Shown piece after piece: positions 7,582 to 15,092 of a stretch of 26,419 nt of DNA (position 1 is its first letter; each line of letters starts with the position of its first letter). The DNA comes from an uncultured Bacteroides sp. Lineage in GTDB: Bacteria > Bacteroidota > Bacteroidia > Bacteroidales > Bacteroidaceae. The notes beneath the pieces are model-generated. The model was given only the letters and a program-made list of their open reading frames with translations. It searched no databases and was not told the origin of the DNA. The stretch is taken from positions 1 through 26,419 of the forward strand of contig CABMPP010000041.1 in NCBI GenBank assembly GCA_902388495.1. The letters are read 5' to 3'. A program made the position numbers and the translations under genes.

Positions 7582-10058
7582 TTATTCAGTTTCCCTTCAA
7601 GCATTTTGATATAGTATCCGCCTACTACGGAACGGGCTTGGAAGCCGCGCTGCGTGGGGCTGTCGGTGAATACCCAGTCGGACATCGGTACGCGGGTAGT
7701 GGTTTCGTTCATGAACAGGTAGACCGGGTCGATGAACTTCTCGAAAGTAGCCTTGTCCGGAGCCAGGGTGGCTGTCCACATAATCCAGTCGGTCTTGGTA
7801 TACGTTTCGCGATTGTCCAGCGGCAGACCATATTTGTTCTGCTTACCGAGGTAGTAGAGGATCTCTTTCTGTGCAACAGTTTCGGGGAATATACCCAGGT
7901 TCATCAACTTGTCCCATACCAGGTTGTACTTCTGACTCCAGGTTCCGGGTTTGTCGAAGGTCAGGCGGTAATGATCGCCGTCATCGGCCATCTTCACCCA
8001 TTCGGCAGCCATTTCTTTGGCTTTCTGCGTATATTTCTCGGCTACCTCTTTCTTGCCCAGCATATCGGCCAGATAACCATACGAAGCAACACCGAGGATG
8101 GCTTTGATAGACAGGTTGGTGTTGTGTGCAAAGTGTCCGGCAAAGTCGTCCGTACACAATTGGTTCTCCGGATCGAGCCCATACTCTGCCAAGTAGTCGG
8201 TCCAGGTAGTCAGTACGTCCCAATGCTTCTGTGCATAGTCGGCATTCTTCTCCATGGCGGCAATGGCAGCAGTCAGTATAAGCATGTTACCGGACTCTTC
8301 GAGCGGCATGTCGCCACCATAGGTCTGACCGTTTGCCATCGGATAAGTACCTACATCGTGGGCGGCAAAGGGCTTGTTCCACTTTCCGCTTTCGCTGTAA
8401 TAGAAGATGTGGTTCATCAGGGCTTTGGCCAGTTCGGGATTATAGAGCAGGAATATGGGGGCAGAAGGGTAAGTGATGTCCACCGTACCGATAGAACCGT
8501 TGCTGAAGTTTTCTTTCGAGAAGAACAGCAAGTCTTTGTTCGGAGCCTCTACCAGTTTGTGGGCAGCAATGATTTGTCTGTAAGCCAGTGCACAGAGTTC
8601 GGCATATTTGCGTCCACCGGCTTCGGTAGCATCTTTCATCAGTTTGGCATCGAAGGCGGCAGACTTGTTCATCAGGCTCTTATATTCCTTCTCGGCTTTC
8701 TGGAACTGCGACAGAATAGTTTCGCTGCCGTTGCGGTTCCAGTAGGGACGCAGGTTTTCGCCAAAGTATTGGATGGAGTAGATATCATCGTACCCCAGCA
8801 GCAAGTGGCCTTCGGCCTTTTGGGTTTCGCCCAGCGTGTATACCAGCGCCAGTTTGTCATGTCCTTCGGTTGCCGATGTAGCCAGCGCTCCGTCGATGAA
8901 GCTCTTTCTCATGGCCTTTCCGTCGCCGGTGGCGCAGGTGCTGTTTGCCTTGTCGGCTGCCATATAGAAGTAACCCCAGTCAATGCGTACGTCGTCGCCT
9001 TTCTTGCCCAAGATTTCCTGGTTGCGGCTTCCGGTTTTCAGATAAGCCATGTCGCCTTCAGTAAAGGTTTCGGCCACTGCTTCCTGGTAAGGCTGGTCGA
9101 GCGCCCATTGCGGAGCGGCTTCAAAGTAGAACTCTACCTGGTGCTTCTTACCGTCGTTGGCTACTACTTCGTACGTCAGGTAGTTCACGGGACGGGACAT
9201 CAGGTCCAGATTATCCATGAAGAGCGGGGCGGTGAATGTCAAGTTCAAGTCTACCGGACCGCAAGTGAATGCGTACTTCGTCTGCATGGCTTGCACGTCT
9301 ACCGATTTCTGCACGGCAGTCTGGGGGAAGTATTGGGTATTATCCTGCTCTACCAGCAGACCGAAGTCTATCAAGCCATTGCCCACGCGGTTGTAGCAAG
9401 ATGCTGCAATCAGGTTCTGGCCCTGCTTCAGGGTGGCTACGGCTTCGTCGGACAGCTTGGTGCGTACGTGTTTCTTTGCCGCGTTTCCGGTATCGGCCAC
9501 TTTCACACCGTTCACGTAGATCACGGCATCATCATCGTGCGAATATTCCAGGTATACGTTCTTGCCTTGCAGGTCGTCCTGTATATCGACGTTGCGACGT
9601 ACCCAGATGCATTCTTCGCCCCACTGCGTACGTGCGGTGCCTTCATTTTCCATCGTTCCGAAGGCTCCTTCGCCCTCCTTCCAGGCGGCATCGTTGAAGC
9701 CGGCATTCTGCCAGCCGTCTGCGGGTTTCTTGGTGGTATACTTGCCGCGCCACTGTCCTTGTTCGGAGGTCTTTACAATCGGAGTTAGCTCCAGTTCTTC
9801 TGTTCCCATAAAGCGATAGATTTCACCATCTACCTTGACCACGCCAATCAGCGGAAAGTCCTTGCCGGTCCAGTGTTTCACAGATCCGTCGTACAAATTG
9901 TCGGTGAAGGCCCATGCGCTGGTGTATGGGTCGATGGTTACCAGCGGGTAGGCCGGTGCGCGCAGCTCACTTTTTTCGCTGGCGATGTTTTCAGGTGCTC
10001 CACAGCTGCTCAATACAGCCGTTGCGCCCAGAAGCAGAGTGGATAATCTTAGTTTCAT
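7578..10058 (-). CDS. DUF4964/DUF4965 (GtaA-like) lipoprotein with an inserted jelly-roll domain
   Basis: About 826 residues from the preferred ATG at 10058; the frame stays open to an ATG at 10103, but MKLRLSTLLLGATAVLSSCG from 10058 is a proper lipoprotein signal. Order of parts: DUF4964-like segment (RAPAYPLVTIDPYTSAWAF, about 30-85); a beta-sandwich insertion about 90-225 (QWRGKYTTKKPADGW, ECIWVRRNVDI, IYVNGVKVADTGNA) that resembles the jelly-roll of GH2-type sugar-binding domains; then the region found in the fungal glutaminase A family (DUF5127, DUF4965, DUF1793), with CTDDFAGHFAHNTNLSIKAI, VGTYPMANGQTYGGDMPLEESGNM and the closing NRETYTKTDWIMWT. The family name comes from fungal glutaminase, but many Bacteroides members sit in glycan loci and their activity is not settled. 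Here it lies between GH43-GH76 and GH92 and is joined to GH92 by an ATGA overlap, so a glycan role is more likely. Function unknown. Confidence 0.85.
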   Translation of the reverse strand: MKLRLSTLLLGATAVLSSCGAPENIASEKSELRAPAYPLVTIDPYTSAWAFTDNLYDGSVKHWTGKDFPLIGVVKVDGEIYRFMGTEELELTPIVKTSEQGQWRGKYTTKKPADGWQNAGFNDAAWKEGEGAFGTMENEGTARTQWGEECIWVRRNVDIQDDLQGKNVYLEYSHDDDAVIYVNGVKVADTGNAAKKHVRTKLSDEAVATLKQGQNLIAASCYNRVGNGLIDFGLLVEQDNTQYFPQTAVQKSVDVQAMQTKYAFTCGPVDLNLTFTAPLFMDNLDLMSRPVNYLTYEVVANDGKKHQVEFYFEAAPQWALDQPYQEAVAETFTEGDMAYLKTGSRNQEILGKKGDDVRIDWGYFYMAADKANSTCATGDGKAMRKSFIDGALATSATEGHDKLALVYTLGETQKAEGHLLLGYDDIYSIQYFGENLRPYWNRNGSETILSQFQKAEKEYKSLMNKSAAFDAKLMKDATEAGGRKYAELCALAYRQIIAAHKLVEAPNKDLLFFSKENFSNGSIGTVDITYPSAPIFLLYNPELAKALMNHIFYYSESGKWNKPFAAHDVGTYPMANGQTYGGDMPLEESGNMLILTAAIAAMEKNADYAQKHWDVLTTWTDYLAEYGLDPENQLCTDDFAGHFAHNTNLSIKAILGVASYGYLADMLGKKEVAEKYTQKAKEMAAEWVKMADDGDHYRLTFDKPGTWSQKYNLVWDKLMNLGIFPETVAQKEILYYLGKQNKYGLPLDNRETYTKTDWIMWTATLAPDKATFEKFIDPVYLFMNETTTRVPMSDWVFTDSPTQRGFQARSVVGGYYIKMLEGKLNK

Positions 10059-10112
10059 AATCTCAAAGGTTACATTTTTTATATTTACAGTTAATAATTT
10101 CATGGGGAACGG

Positions 10113-10382
10113 AACTCCCGCGACGCCGTCGTTGCTAACATCTATTAGTAATAGAGCTCTTTTGGCGCTGTCACATTAACAGCCGTTAGCAATAGAGCTC
10201 TTTTGGCGCCACCGCGTTAACATTCGTTAACAATATAGCTCCCGTGGAGGCTTCCGTCGTCAAGGAAGGGTCCCCGAGAGCTCCCGTGGAGGCTTCCGTC
10301 GTCAAGGAAGGGTCCGCTGGAGCTCCCGTGGAGGTGTCCGTCGTCAAAGAAGGGTCCGCTGGAGCTCCCGTGGAGGTGTCCG
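10113..10382. repeat. Seven-unit tandem array, 41-42 bp period, in the gap between two operon genes
   Basis: The anchor (A/G)(A/G)CTC recurs at 10113, 10155, 10196, 10237, 10279, 10321 and 10363 (spacings 42, 41, 41, 42, 42, 42). The four right-hand units begin AGCTCCCGTGGAGG and are nearly identical; the last is truncated. The 10155 and 10196 units share AATAGAGCTCTTTTGGCGC, and the 10113 unit is the most diverged. Junctions of the right-hand units form imperfect palindromes around GAGCTC. The array starts five bases after the GH43-GH76 stop codon (10387) and fills most of the 328-base gap to the DUF4965 start (10058). The 14-codon period keeps chance frames open on both strands; these do not look like real proteins. 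Confidence 0.9.
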
Positions 10383-10386
10383 GGCA

Positions 10387-12387
10387 TCATTTCGTAGTTG
10401 CGGCGCAAGATTCCGGCTTCGCGACCACCTGCATCAGCGCCGGGCATCCGCTTGCATCATAGCTCTCCATTACTCCGTCGGGACAGGGCACGGCGGCATT
10501 CTTAAACGTCAGGTTACGCTTCTTGTCGCGGTGCTGCCAGGCAGTATCGATGTTACGACGCAGCCACTCCAGATACTGGGGCTGGTTGCCGTCTTCTATC
10601 AGACGTATGATGTATTGTGCAAAGATGGCTGCGTAAATCCCCTGCTCTATTCCGTTCTTGAAAGGCAGAAGGCCGTCGGCATCGCACATTTCGCGGCGCA
10701 CATGGTCGGCAGCCAGGATGGCTTCTTTCAGATAAGACTCTTCGCCCGTTGCTTTATAAAGCATCACGGCGGAACCGATAAAGGTAGCCTGATTGTAAAG
10801 TTGTGTCGTCCAGTCAATGTCCATGCTGTTCTGCCGTTGGAAGTGATAGTGCATATTGTCCGCCACGCGTCCGTTCTTCTTGTCGAAGAAGACGCCGAGC
10901 GACCAGGCATAGATTTCTTTTGCCTTTTCCAGATAATCCGGGTCGTGAGTGATGTTATAAAGCGTCATGGCGCCTACTACCGTGGGGTAATTGATGCAGG
11001 ACATCTTGCCGTCGTGCTTGAAGTTCCACCACATTCCTCCCCGTTCCTTGTCGTACGATTCTTTCCAGACATGATAGAAGCCGGAAGAGGCATGAGCGAG
11101 GTATTTCGGTTCGCCGGTAATCTCGTAGGCACGTGCCAGCGAGATAATCCACCACATCATATCGTCGTAGATGAACCATTCTATCTTATTATCCCAGTTG
11201 TATTTATCGTACTGTTCGTATCCGCCCTGGTAAATGTCTTCCATCAGCCGACGATATTCGGGGGACTTGGTACGCTTGTATGCGTTCATCACCATATCCC
11301 AATAAATGGCCTGCACCCATATAGCGGCACGCCCTTTCCCGTCCGAGGAGATGGCATACAGTTTCATTTCCGGGTTATAAAAGGCTGCGTTGAAGGCATC
11401 GAGGGCGGCAGTAGCCTCCTCCTTTGCTATGAACGGGGCATCTGCTTTTAGTGACGGAGTGCTTCCTGCCACGCTGGGCCATCCCTTCTGCCAGTCCACA
11501 CGATCCATCATCAGAACTCTGCCTTCGGGATTGGCAACGCTCACGGCATGATAGAACATCCAGTCGGCACCCGCATCATCGGTCACAATCTCGGAGTTGT
11601 GTCCCGGTCCTACGAATGCTTCATTCTTCCCGATCAGGATTTCGTGATGATTCTCCATCATCGGCTTTCCCTTCTTGTCCACATAGGGGCCGAACAGGTT
11701 CTTCGATCTGCCGACAACCGTCGTATAAGTGCTGTTCAGTCCTTCGCAGCAGCGGCCGATGGAAGCGAACAGATAGTAATACCCGTCGCGTTTATGTATG
11801 TATGTACCCTCGTAAGCATCACCGGCTACCTGCACCGGACGGCTGTCTTTCTTCAACGCCAACCCGTCATCGGTCAGTTCGGCGCCATATATCCCGTGGA
11901 AACTTCCCCAGAACAAATACTTCTTGCCGCCGTCTTCTATGTAGAATGGGTCGATACAATTCTGAATACCTATTTCATTACTCCGGAACAATTTCCCTTT
12001 ATCCGTGAAAGGTCCTTCCGGTTTATCGGCTTCGGCCACACCGATGCCACAAGTCCATTCCCCACCCCAAACGGACATTGAATAATACATGATATATTTG
12101 TTACCTATTTTATTTATATCGGGAGCCCACAAATTTCCTTTGGGCTCAAAGGTGGGACGGGTTTCTTTCGTAAAAGCAGTGCCGACCATCGTCCAGTTCA
12201 CTAAATCCCGGGAGCGATGAATCGGAAGATTTCTTATATTCTCTGTTGCATAGAGGTAGTAATAGCCATCATCCGCCTTGATAACGGTAGGGTCCGGCAG
12301 GCTGTAGTTGACGACTGGGTTGGAGTATTGCTGCGCATTAGCAGAAATGCAAAAAAGAAGAGCTATGGATAATAACAACTTGTTCAT
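10387..12387 (-). CDS. GH43-GH76 fusion enzyme
   Basis: About 666 residues from the ATG at 12387, chosen because MNKLLLSIALLFCISANAQ is a clean signal peptide; upstream in-frame ATGs at 12444 and 12429 precede it. There is no lipobox, so it is probably periplasmic. The first domain (about 20-330) is a GH43 five-bladed propeller with all three catalytic carboxylates: Asp32 (SLPDPTV), Asp146 (NCIDPFYIEDGGKKYLFWGS) and Glu193 (DAYEGTYI), plus GPGHNSE. The second (about 340-640) is a GH76 (alpha/alpha) barrel with the adjacent aspartates Asp408-Asp409 in EWFIYDDMMWW, the hallmark pair of endo-alpha-1,6-mannanases, and GGMWWNFKHDGK. GH43 enzymes usually act on furanosides or xylosides, so the fusion suggests removal of side-chain sugars together with cutting of an alpha-1,6-mannan backbone. 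It is preceded by an intra-operon stem-loop (12421-12449) and followed by the 42-bp repeat array. Confidence 0.9.
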   Translation of the reverse strand: MNKLLLSIALLFCISANAQQYSNPVVNYSLPDPTVIKADDGYYYLYATENIRNLPIHRSRDLVNWTMVGTAFTKETRPTFEPKGNLWAPDINKIGNKYIMYYSMSVWGGEWTCGIGVAEADKPEGPFTDKGKLFRSNEIGIQNCIDPFYIEDGGKKYLFWGSFHGIYGAELTDDGLALKKDSRPVQVAGDAYEGTYIHKRDGYYYLFASIGRCCEGLNSTYTTVVGRSKNLFGPYVDKKGKPMMENHHEILIGKNEAFVGPGHNSEIVTDDAGADWMFYHAVSVANPEGRVLMMDRVDWQKGWPSVAGSTPSLKADAPFIAKEEATAALDAFNAAFYNPEMKLYAISSDGKGRAAIWVQAIYWDMVMNAYKRTKSPEYRRLMEDIYQGGYEQYDKYNWDNKIEWFIYDDMMWWIISLARAYEITGEPKYLAHASSGFYHVWKESYDKERGGMWWNFKHDGKMSCINYPTVVGAMTLYNITHDPDYLEKAKEIYAWSLGVFFDKKNGRVADNMHYHFQRQNSMDIDWTTQLYNQATFIGSAVMLYKATGEESYLKEAILAADHVRREMCDADGLLPFKNGIEQGIYAAIFAQYIIRLIEDGNQPQYLEWLRRNIDTAWQHRDKKRNLTFKNAAVPCPDGVMESYDASGCPALMQVVAKPESCAATTK

Positions 12388-12420
12388 GGTAGTATAGTTT
12401 AAGAATATCATCAAAAGAAG

Positions 12421-12449
12421 AAAGGGCATCGGAAAAGCCGACACCCTTT
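12421..12449 (-). terminator. Intra-operon stem-loop (attenuator-like)
   Basis: Arms 12421-12432 and 12438-12449 pair over 12 positions, two of them G-U wobbles in RNA, around a 5-base loop. On the minus strand the stem is followed by CTTCTTTTG. It lies in the 84-base gap after the DUF3823 gene and before GH43-GH76. A partial terminator here would keep binding and transport proteins more abundant than the downstream enzymes. Confidence 0.75.
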
Positions 12450-12471
12450 CCCTATTTAAAACAGATGTTAT

Positions 12472-13185
12472 TTATTTCAAACGGAATACCTTAGAGTAGA
12501 TACCCTGGTCTGATCCTTGCGGCCACAGGCAGATACGACCGAACAAAGTTCCCCTCTTCAGAGCTGTTTGGAACATTTTGTTGTCAGTGTAATCTCTGGA
12601 AGCAAAAGTATAGACTTTACCGGTTTCATTAAATTCACTCAAGTTATCGGTTTCGTCATAACGGTCTACGTTATGCTCTGCATCACTGAGGAACTGAGTG
12701 GTTCCCAACAAAATAAATACGCGGTCAATATTTGTACCTGCTATTTTGTTTACAGTGAACGAGGCATCGACTTTATTACCGTTCAGAGTCATCTGAGCAT
12801 TTTCCACCAGATAATAAGGCATAACTTCTACATCCTGCGTAGCATGTCCCTTCAGATTTATTTCTATCGTATCACGTCCGGCAGACGACCAAGGACCATT
12901 ACCGGATCTTGTAATCAACTGATATTGTCCATCAAAAATGCAGATAGAGAACTCTCCATTCTGATTAACAAATACTTCCACGGGGTCGTGTTTCTCATAA
13001 CCACGCTGGTATAAATCTAACTTTACGGCGTCATTGCCACGTAGCTGCAAAGCCTCTCCCTGATAAACCACACGGCCTTTTATAAAGGATGTAGGTGCAT
13101 CATAGTTATCTTTTGTACAACTTGCCAACGCCAAAGCCGACAAAACTGTCATTAAAAATATTTTAGATATTGTTTTCATATTCAT
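12472..13185 (-). CDS. DUF3823 lipoprotein, probable surface glycan-binding protein
   Basis: A 237-residue protein with lipoprotein signal MNMKTISKIFLMTVLSALALASC (Cys23; an alternative start is the second Met). The sequence fits the DUF3823 family: an N-terminal beta-sandwich beginning FIKGRVVYQGEALQLRG, with VEVFVNQNGEFSICIFDGQY, and a second beta-rich domain from about residue 125 (AQMTLNGNKVDASFTVNKI) ending GRICLWPQGSDQGIYSKVFRLK. Such proteins follow susC/susD pairs in Bacteroides loci, in the position of SusE/SusF, and are thought to bind glycan at the cell surface. It starts 13 bases after the susD stop and is clearly in the same operon. No catalytic motif is visible. Binding specificity cannot be read from sequence. 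Confidence 0.85.
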   Translation of the reverse strand: MNMKTISKIFLMTVLSALALASCTKDNYDAPTSFIKGRVVYQGEALQLRGNDAVKLDLYQRGYEKHDPVEVFVNQNGEFSICIFDGQYQLITRSGNGPWSSAGRDTIEINLKGHATQDVEVMPYYLVENAQMTLNGNKVDASFTVNKIAGTNIDRVFILLGTTQFLSDAEHNVDRYDETDNLSEFNETGKVYTFASRDYTDNKMFQTALKRGTLFGRICLWPQGSDQGIYSKVFRLK

Positions 13186-13198
13186 TATCTTCTTTAGA

Positions 13199-15088
13199 TT
13201 ATTGGAATGGATTCTTCACTAACTTCGGATTATTGTTCAGCCAACCATTGTCTAATGTAGAATAATATTGAACATCGGTACACTTCAACGGTCTACGGTA
13301 CAAATCCAAAACTTGCATGTCTTTTTCTATAAATGCCCATTTACCATCATTGGCATCGCCCGGAGCTACCACCAAATAGGGCCACAAGCCTCTACGCTGT
13401 GAAGTTTTGTTTCTTTCATCACCCGTCCAAAGTTTATCTGCTTCTACCCAGCGCTTCAAATCCCACCAGCGATGACCTTCGAAAGCAAATTCCACCTGGA
13501 ACTCATGCATAATCTTTTCATGATCGATAGACGTCAAAGGCTGAATACCGGCACGGCTACGGACAGCATTGATATACTTCAAAGCATCTACATCTACATC
13601 ATTACGGCTTAACTCCCAAGAGGCTTCTGCTGCAATCAGATATGCTTCTGAAATACGGAAGTAAACATTCCACATTTCTGAGCCACGACCAATAGTACCA
13701 GCAGACGGAGTTGCATCCAGATACTTACGAATATAGAAACCTGTACGGTTTATTTCGCGTTCATTACCATCGCCCGAGGGACCATCATTAGCTGTAATCA
13801 ACTTACCATTTGCATCATAAGTGCTCCGGCGACCAATCTGTTCTACCCAAGAATTTCCATTCTTATTCAATTGACCAGCCTGCATCTCTATCGGCTTGCC
13901 ATCAAATACAGAACCCGGATAAAGAATCGTTGCAGTCAAACGAGGGTCACGTTCCAAGAACAGTTCAGTAGGATTGTTATAGAAAACAGGATTTTCAAGA
14001 CTGCCTACATTGAAAGGAACAGCCGTTCCGCGTTGTTCTTCCGTAGCATTAATTGGTTCATAAGCCTCTACCAAGTTTAGCAGAGCTGAAATACGGCTGC
14101 TACCGTTATCCTGTGCAATACTCTTGGGCAACAGATTCTTTGTATATTGATGAGTCTGTCCCGGATAGATGTAATCGCGTGTCCAGATAACCTCAGTATT
14201 ACCGTTCTTTTCACAAACAGCGTTATAGAAGTTATCAGCCAATGCCTCAACGGTACTATTATTAGTTGTCATCAACTTATAAGGAGAGGGAGTTCCATCG
14301 GCAGCTCCTTCAATCACCTCTTTGGCAGCTTTCAATGCTATCTCATAATACTCTTTTGCTTTGGATGCCGGAATACCGACTTCTCCACCGGCAGTTCTTA
14401 AACCGGGATGCTGTGCTTCAGTATTATAAGTGGCAAGTGAACCGGCAGTAATTGCAGCACGGGCTTCCAACATTTTAGCAACCCAGTAATTAGCACGGGC
14501 AGCATGTTCATTTGTCTGTTTAGACATCAACTCAGCAGCTTCGCGGCATTCCTTGATGATGTAATCATACATATCTGCCTCTGTCGAACGAGGTATCTGG
14601 ATAGTGGTTATATCCATCCCCGGCGTATAGCCAAAGACTTCGTCTCCAACGATCGGCATTCCACCTAATCCACGTGACATACAGAAGTAAGTCCACGCAC
14701 GGATATAACGTACCTCTCCGATATAGGCATTACGAGTTGCCTCATCAATCTCAGTACTTTCCTTAACGCCTACTAAGAATTGGTTCAAATTCCGAATCAG
14801 AGTATAGTCAAACGGACGCCACAAATTACGATCAATGGTTTCGTCACTTTTTGTATCAAAAGTTATAGCCTCATCCAGTACAGCCAAATCATCATGAGCA
14901 TCAATACGCTGTCCCCAGGTAATACGCCCGTAAAAGTTTGCCAATACAGACTTCACAAGATTAGGATCACCATAAACGACATCCTGAGTCAAAATAGTAT
15001 CTGGTTTAGTATCCAGAAAGCCACTACAACTGCTCAACGCCAGCATACCTGCCGTACAAGCAACTAAGATATATTTTCTTTTCATCAT
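13199..15088 (-). CDS. SusD-like outer-membrane glycan-binding lipoprotein
   Basis: About 629 residues from the ATG at 15088 (MMKRKYILVACTAGMLALSSC; the second ATG at 15085 is equally possible). The frame extends to 15115, but that start would overlap susC and spoil the signal peptide. The lipobox LALSSC is followed by SGFLDTKP, the usual SusD N-terminus. TPR-like helices occupy the N-terminal half (YIGEVRYIRAWTYFCMSRGLGGMPIVGDE), and the C-terminal SusD domain includes YFRISEAYLIAAEASWEL and FEGHRWWDLKRWVEADKLW. SusD proteins form a lid over the SusC channel and capture oligosaccharides. The gene starts four bases after the susC stop codon, indicating tight coupling. At roughly 630 residues it is somewhat longer than many SusD homologues. 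Confidence 0.97.
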   Translation of the reverse strand: MMKRKYILVACTAGMLALSSCSGFLDTKPDTILTQDVVYGDPNLVKSVLANFYGRITWGQRIDAHDDLAVLDEAITFDTKSDETIDRNLWRPFDYTLIRNLNQFLVGVKESTEIDEATRNAYIGEVRYIRAWTYFCMSRGLGGMPIVGDEVFGYTPGMDITTIQIPRSTEADMYDYIIKECREAAELMSKQTNEHAARANYWVAKMLEARAAITAGSLATYNTEAQHPGLRTAGGEVGIPASKAKEYYEIALKAAKEVIEGAADGTPSPYKLMTTNNSTVEALADNFYNAVCEKNGNTEVIWTRDYIYPGQTHQYTKNLLPKSIAQDNGSSRISALLNLVEAYEPINATEEQRGTAVPFNVGSLENPVFYNNPTELFLERDPRLTATILYPGSVFDGKPIEMQAGQLNKNGNSWVEQIGRRSTYDANGKLITANDGPSGDGNEREINRTGFYIRKYLDATPSAGTIGRGSEMWNVYFRISEAYLIAAEASWELSRNDVDVDALKYINAVRSRAGIQPLTSIDHEKIMHEFQVEFAFEGHRWWDLKRWVEADKLWTGDERNKTSQRRGLWPYLVVAPGDANDGKWAFIEKDMQVLDLYRRPLKCTDVQYYSTLDNGWLNNNPKLVKNPFQ

Positions 15089-15092
15089 TCTA

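Noticed and set aside
7566..9788. Long plus-strand open frame (740 codons) opposite the DUF4965 gene
   Set aside because: Same reason: antisense shadow of a gene with clear family motifs and a lipoprotein signal; no domain was recognised in the antisense translation.
10217..10462. Open frames on both strands through the 42-bp repeats, giving repetitive peptides
   Set aside because: The period is a multiple of three, so stop-free frames are expected. Length, composition and the decay of units into 41-bp spacing argue against a coding role.
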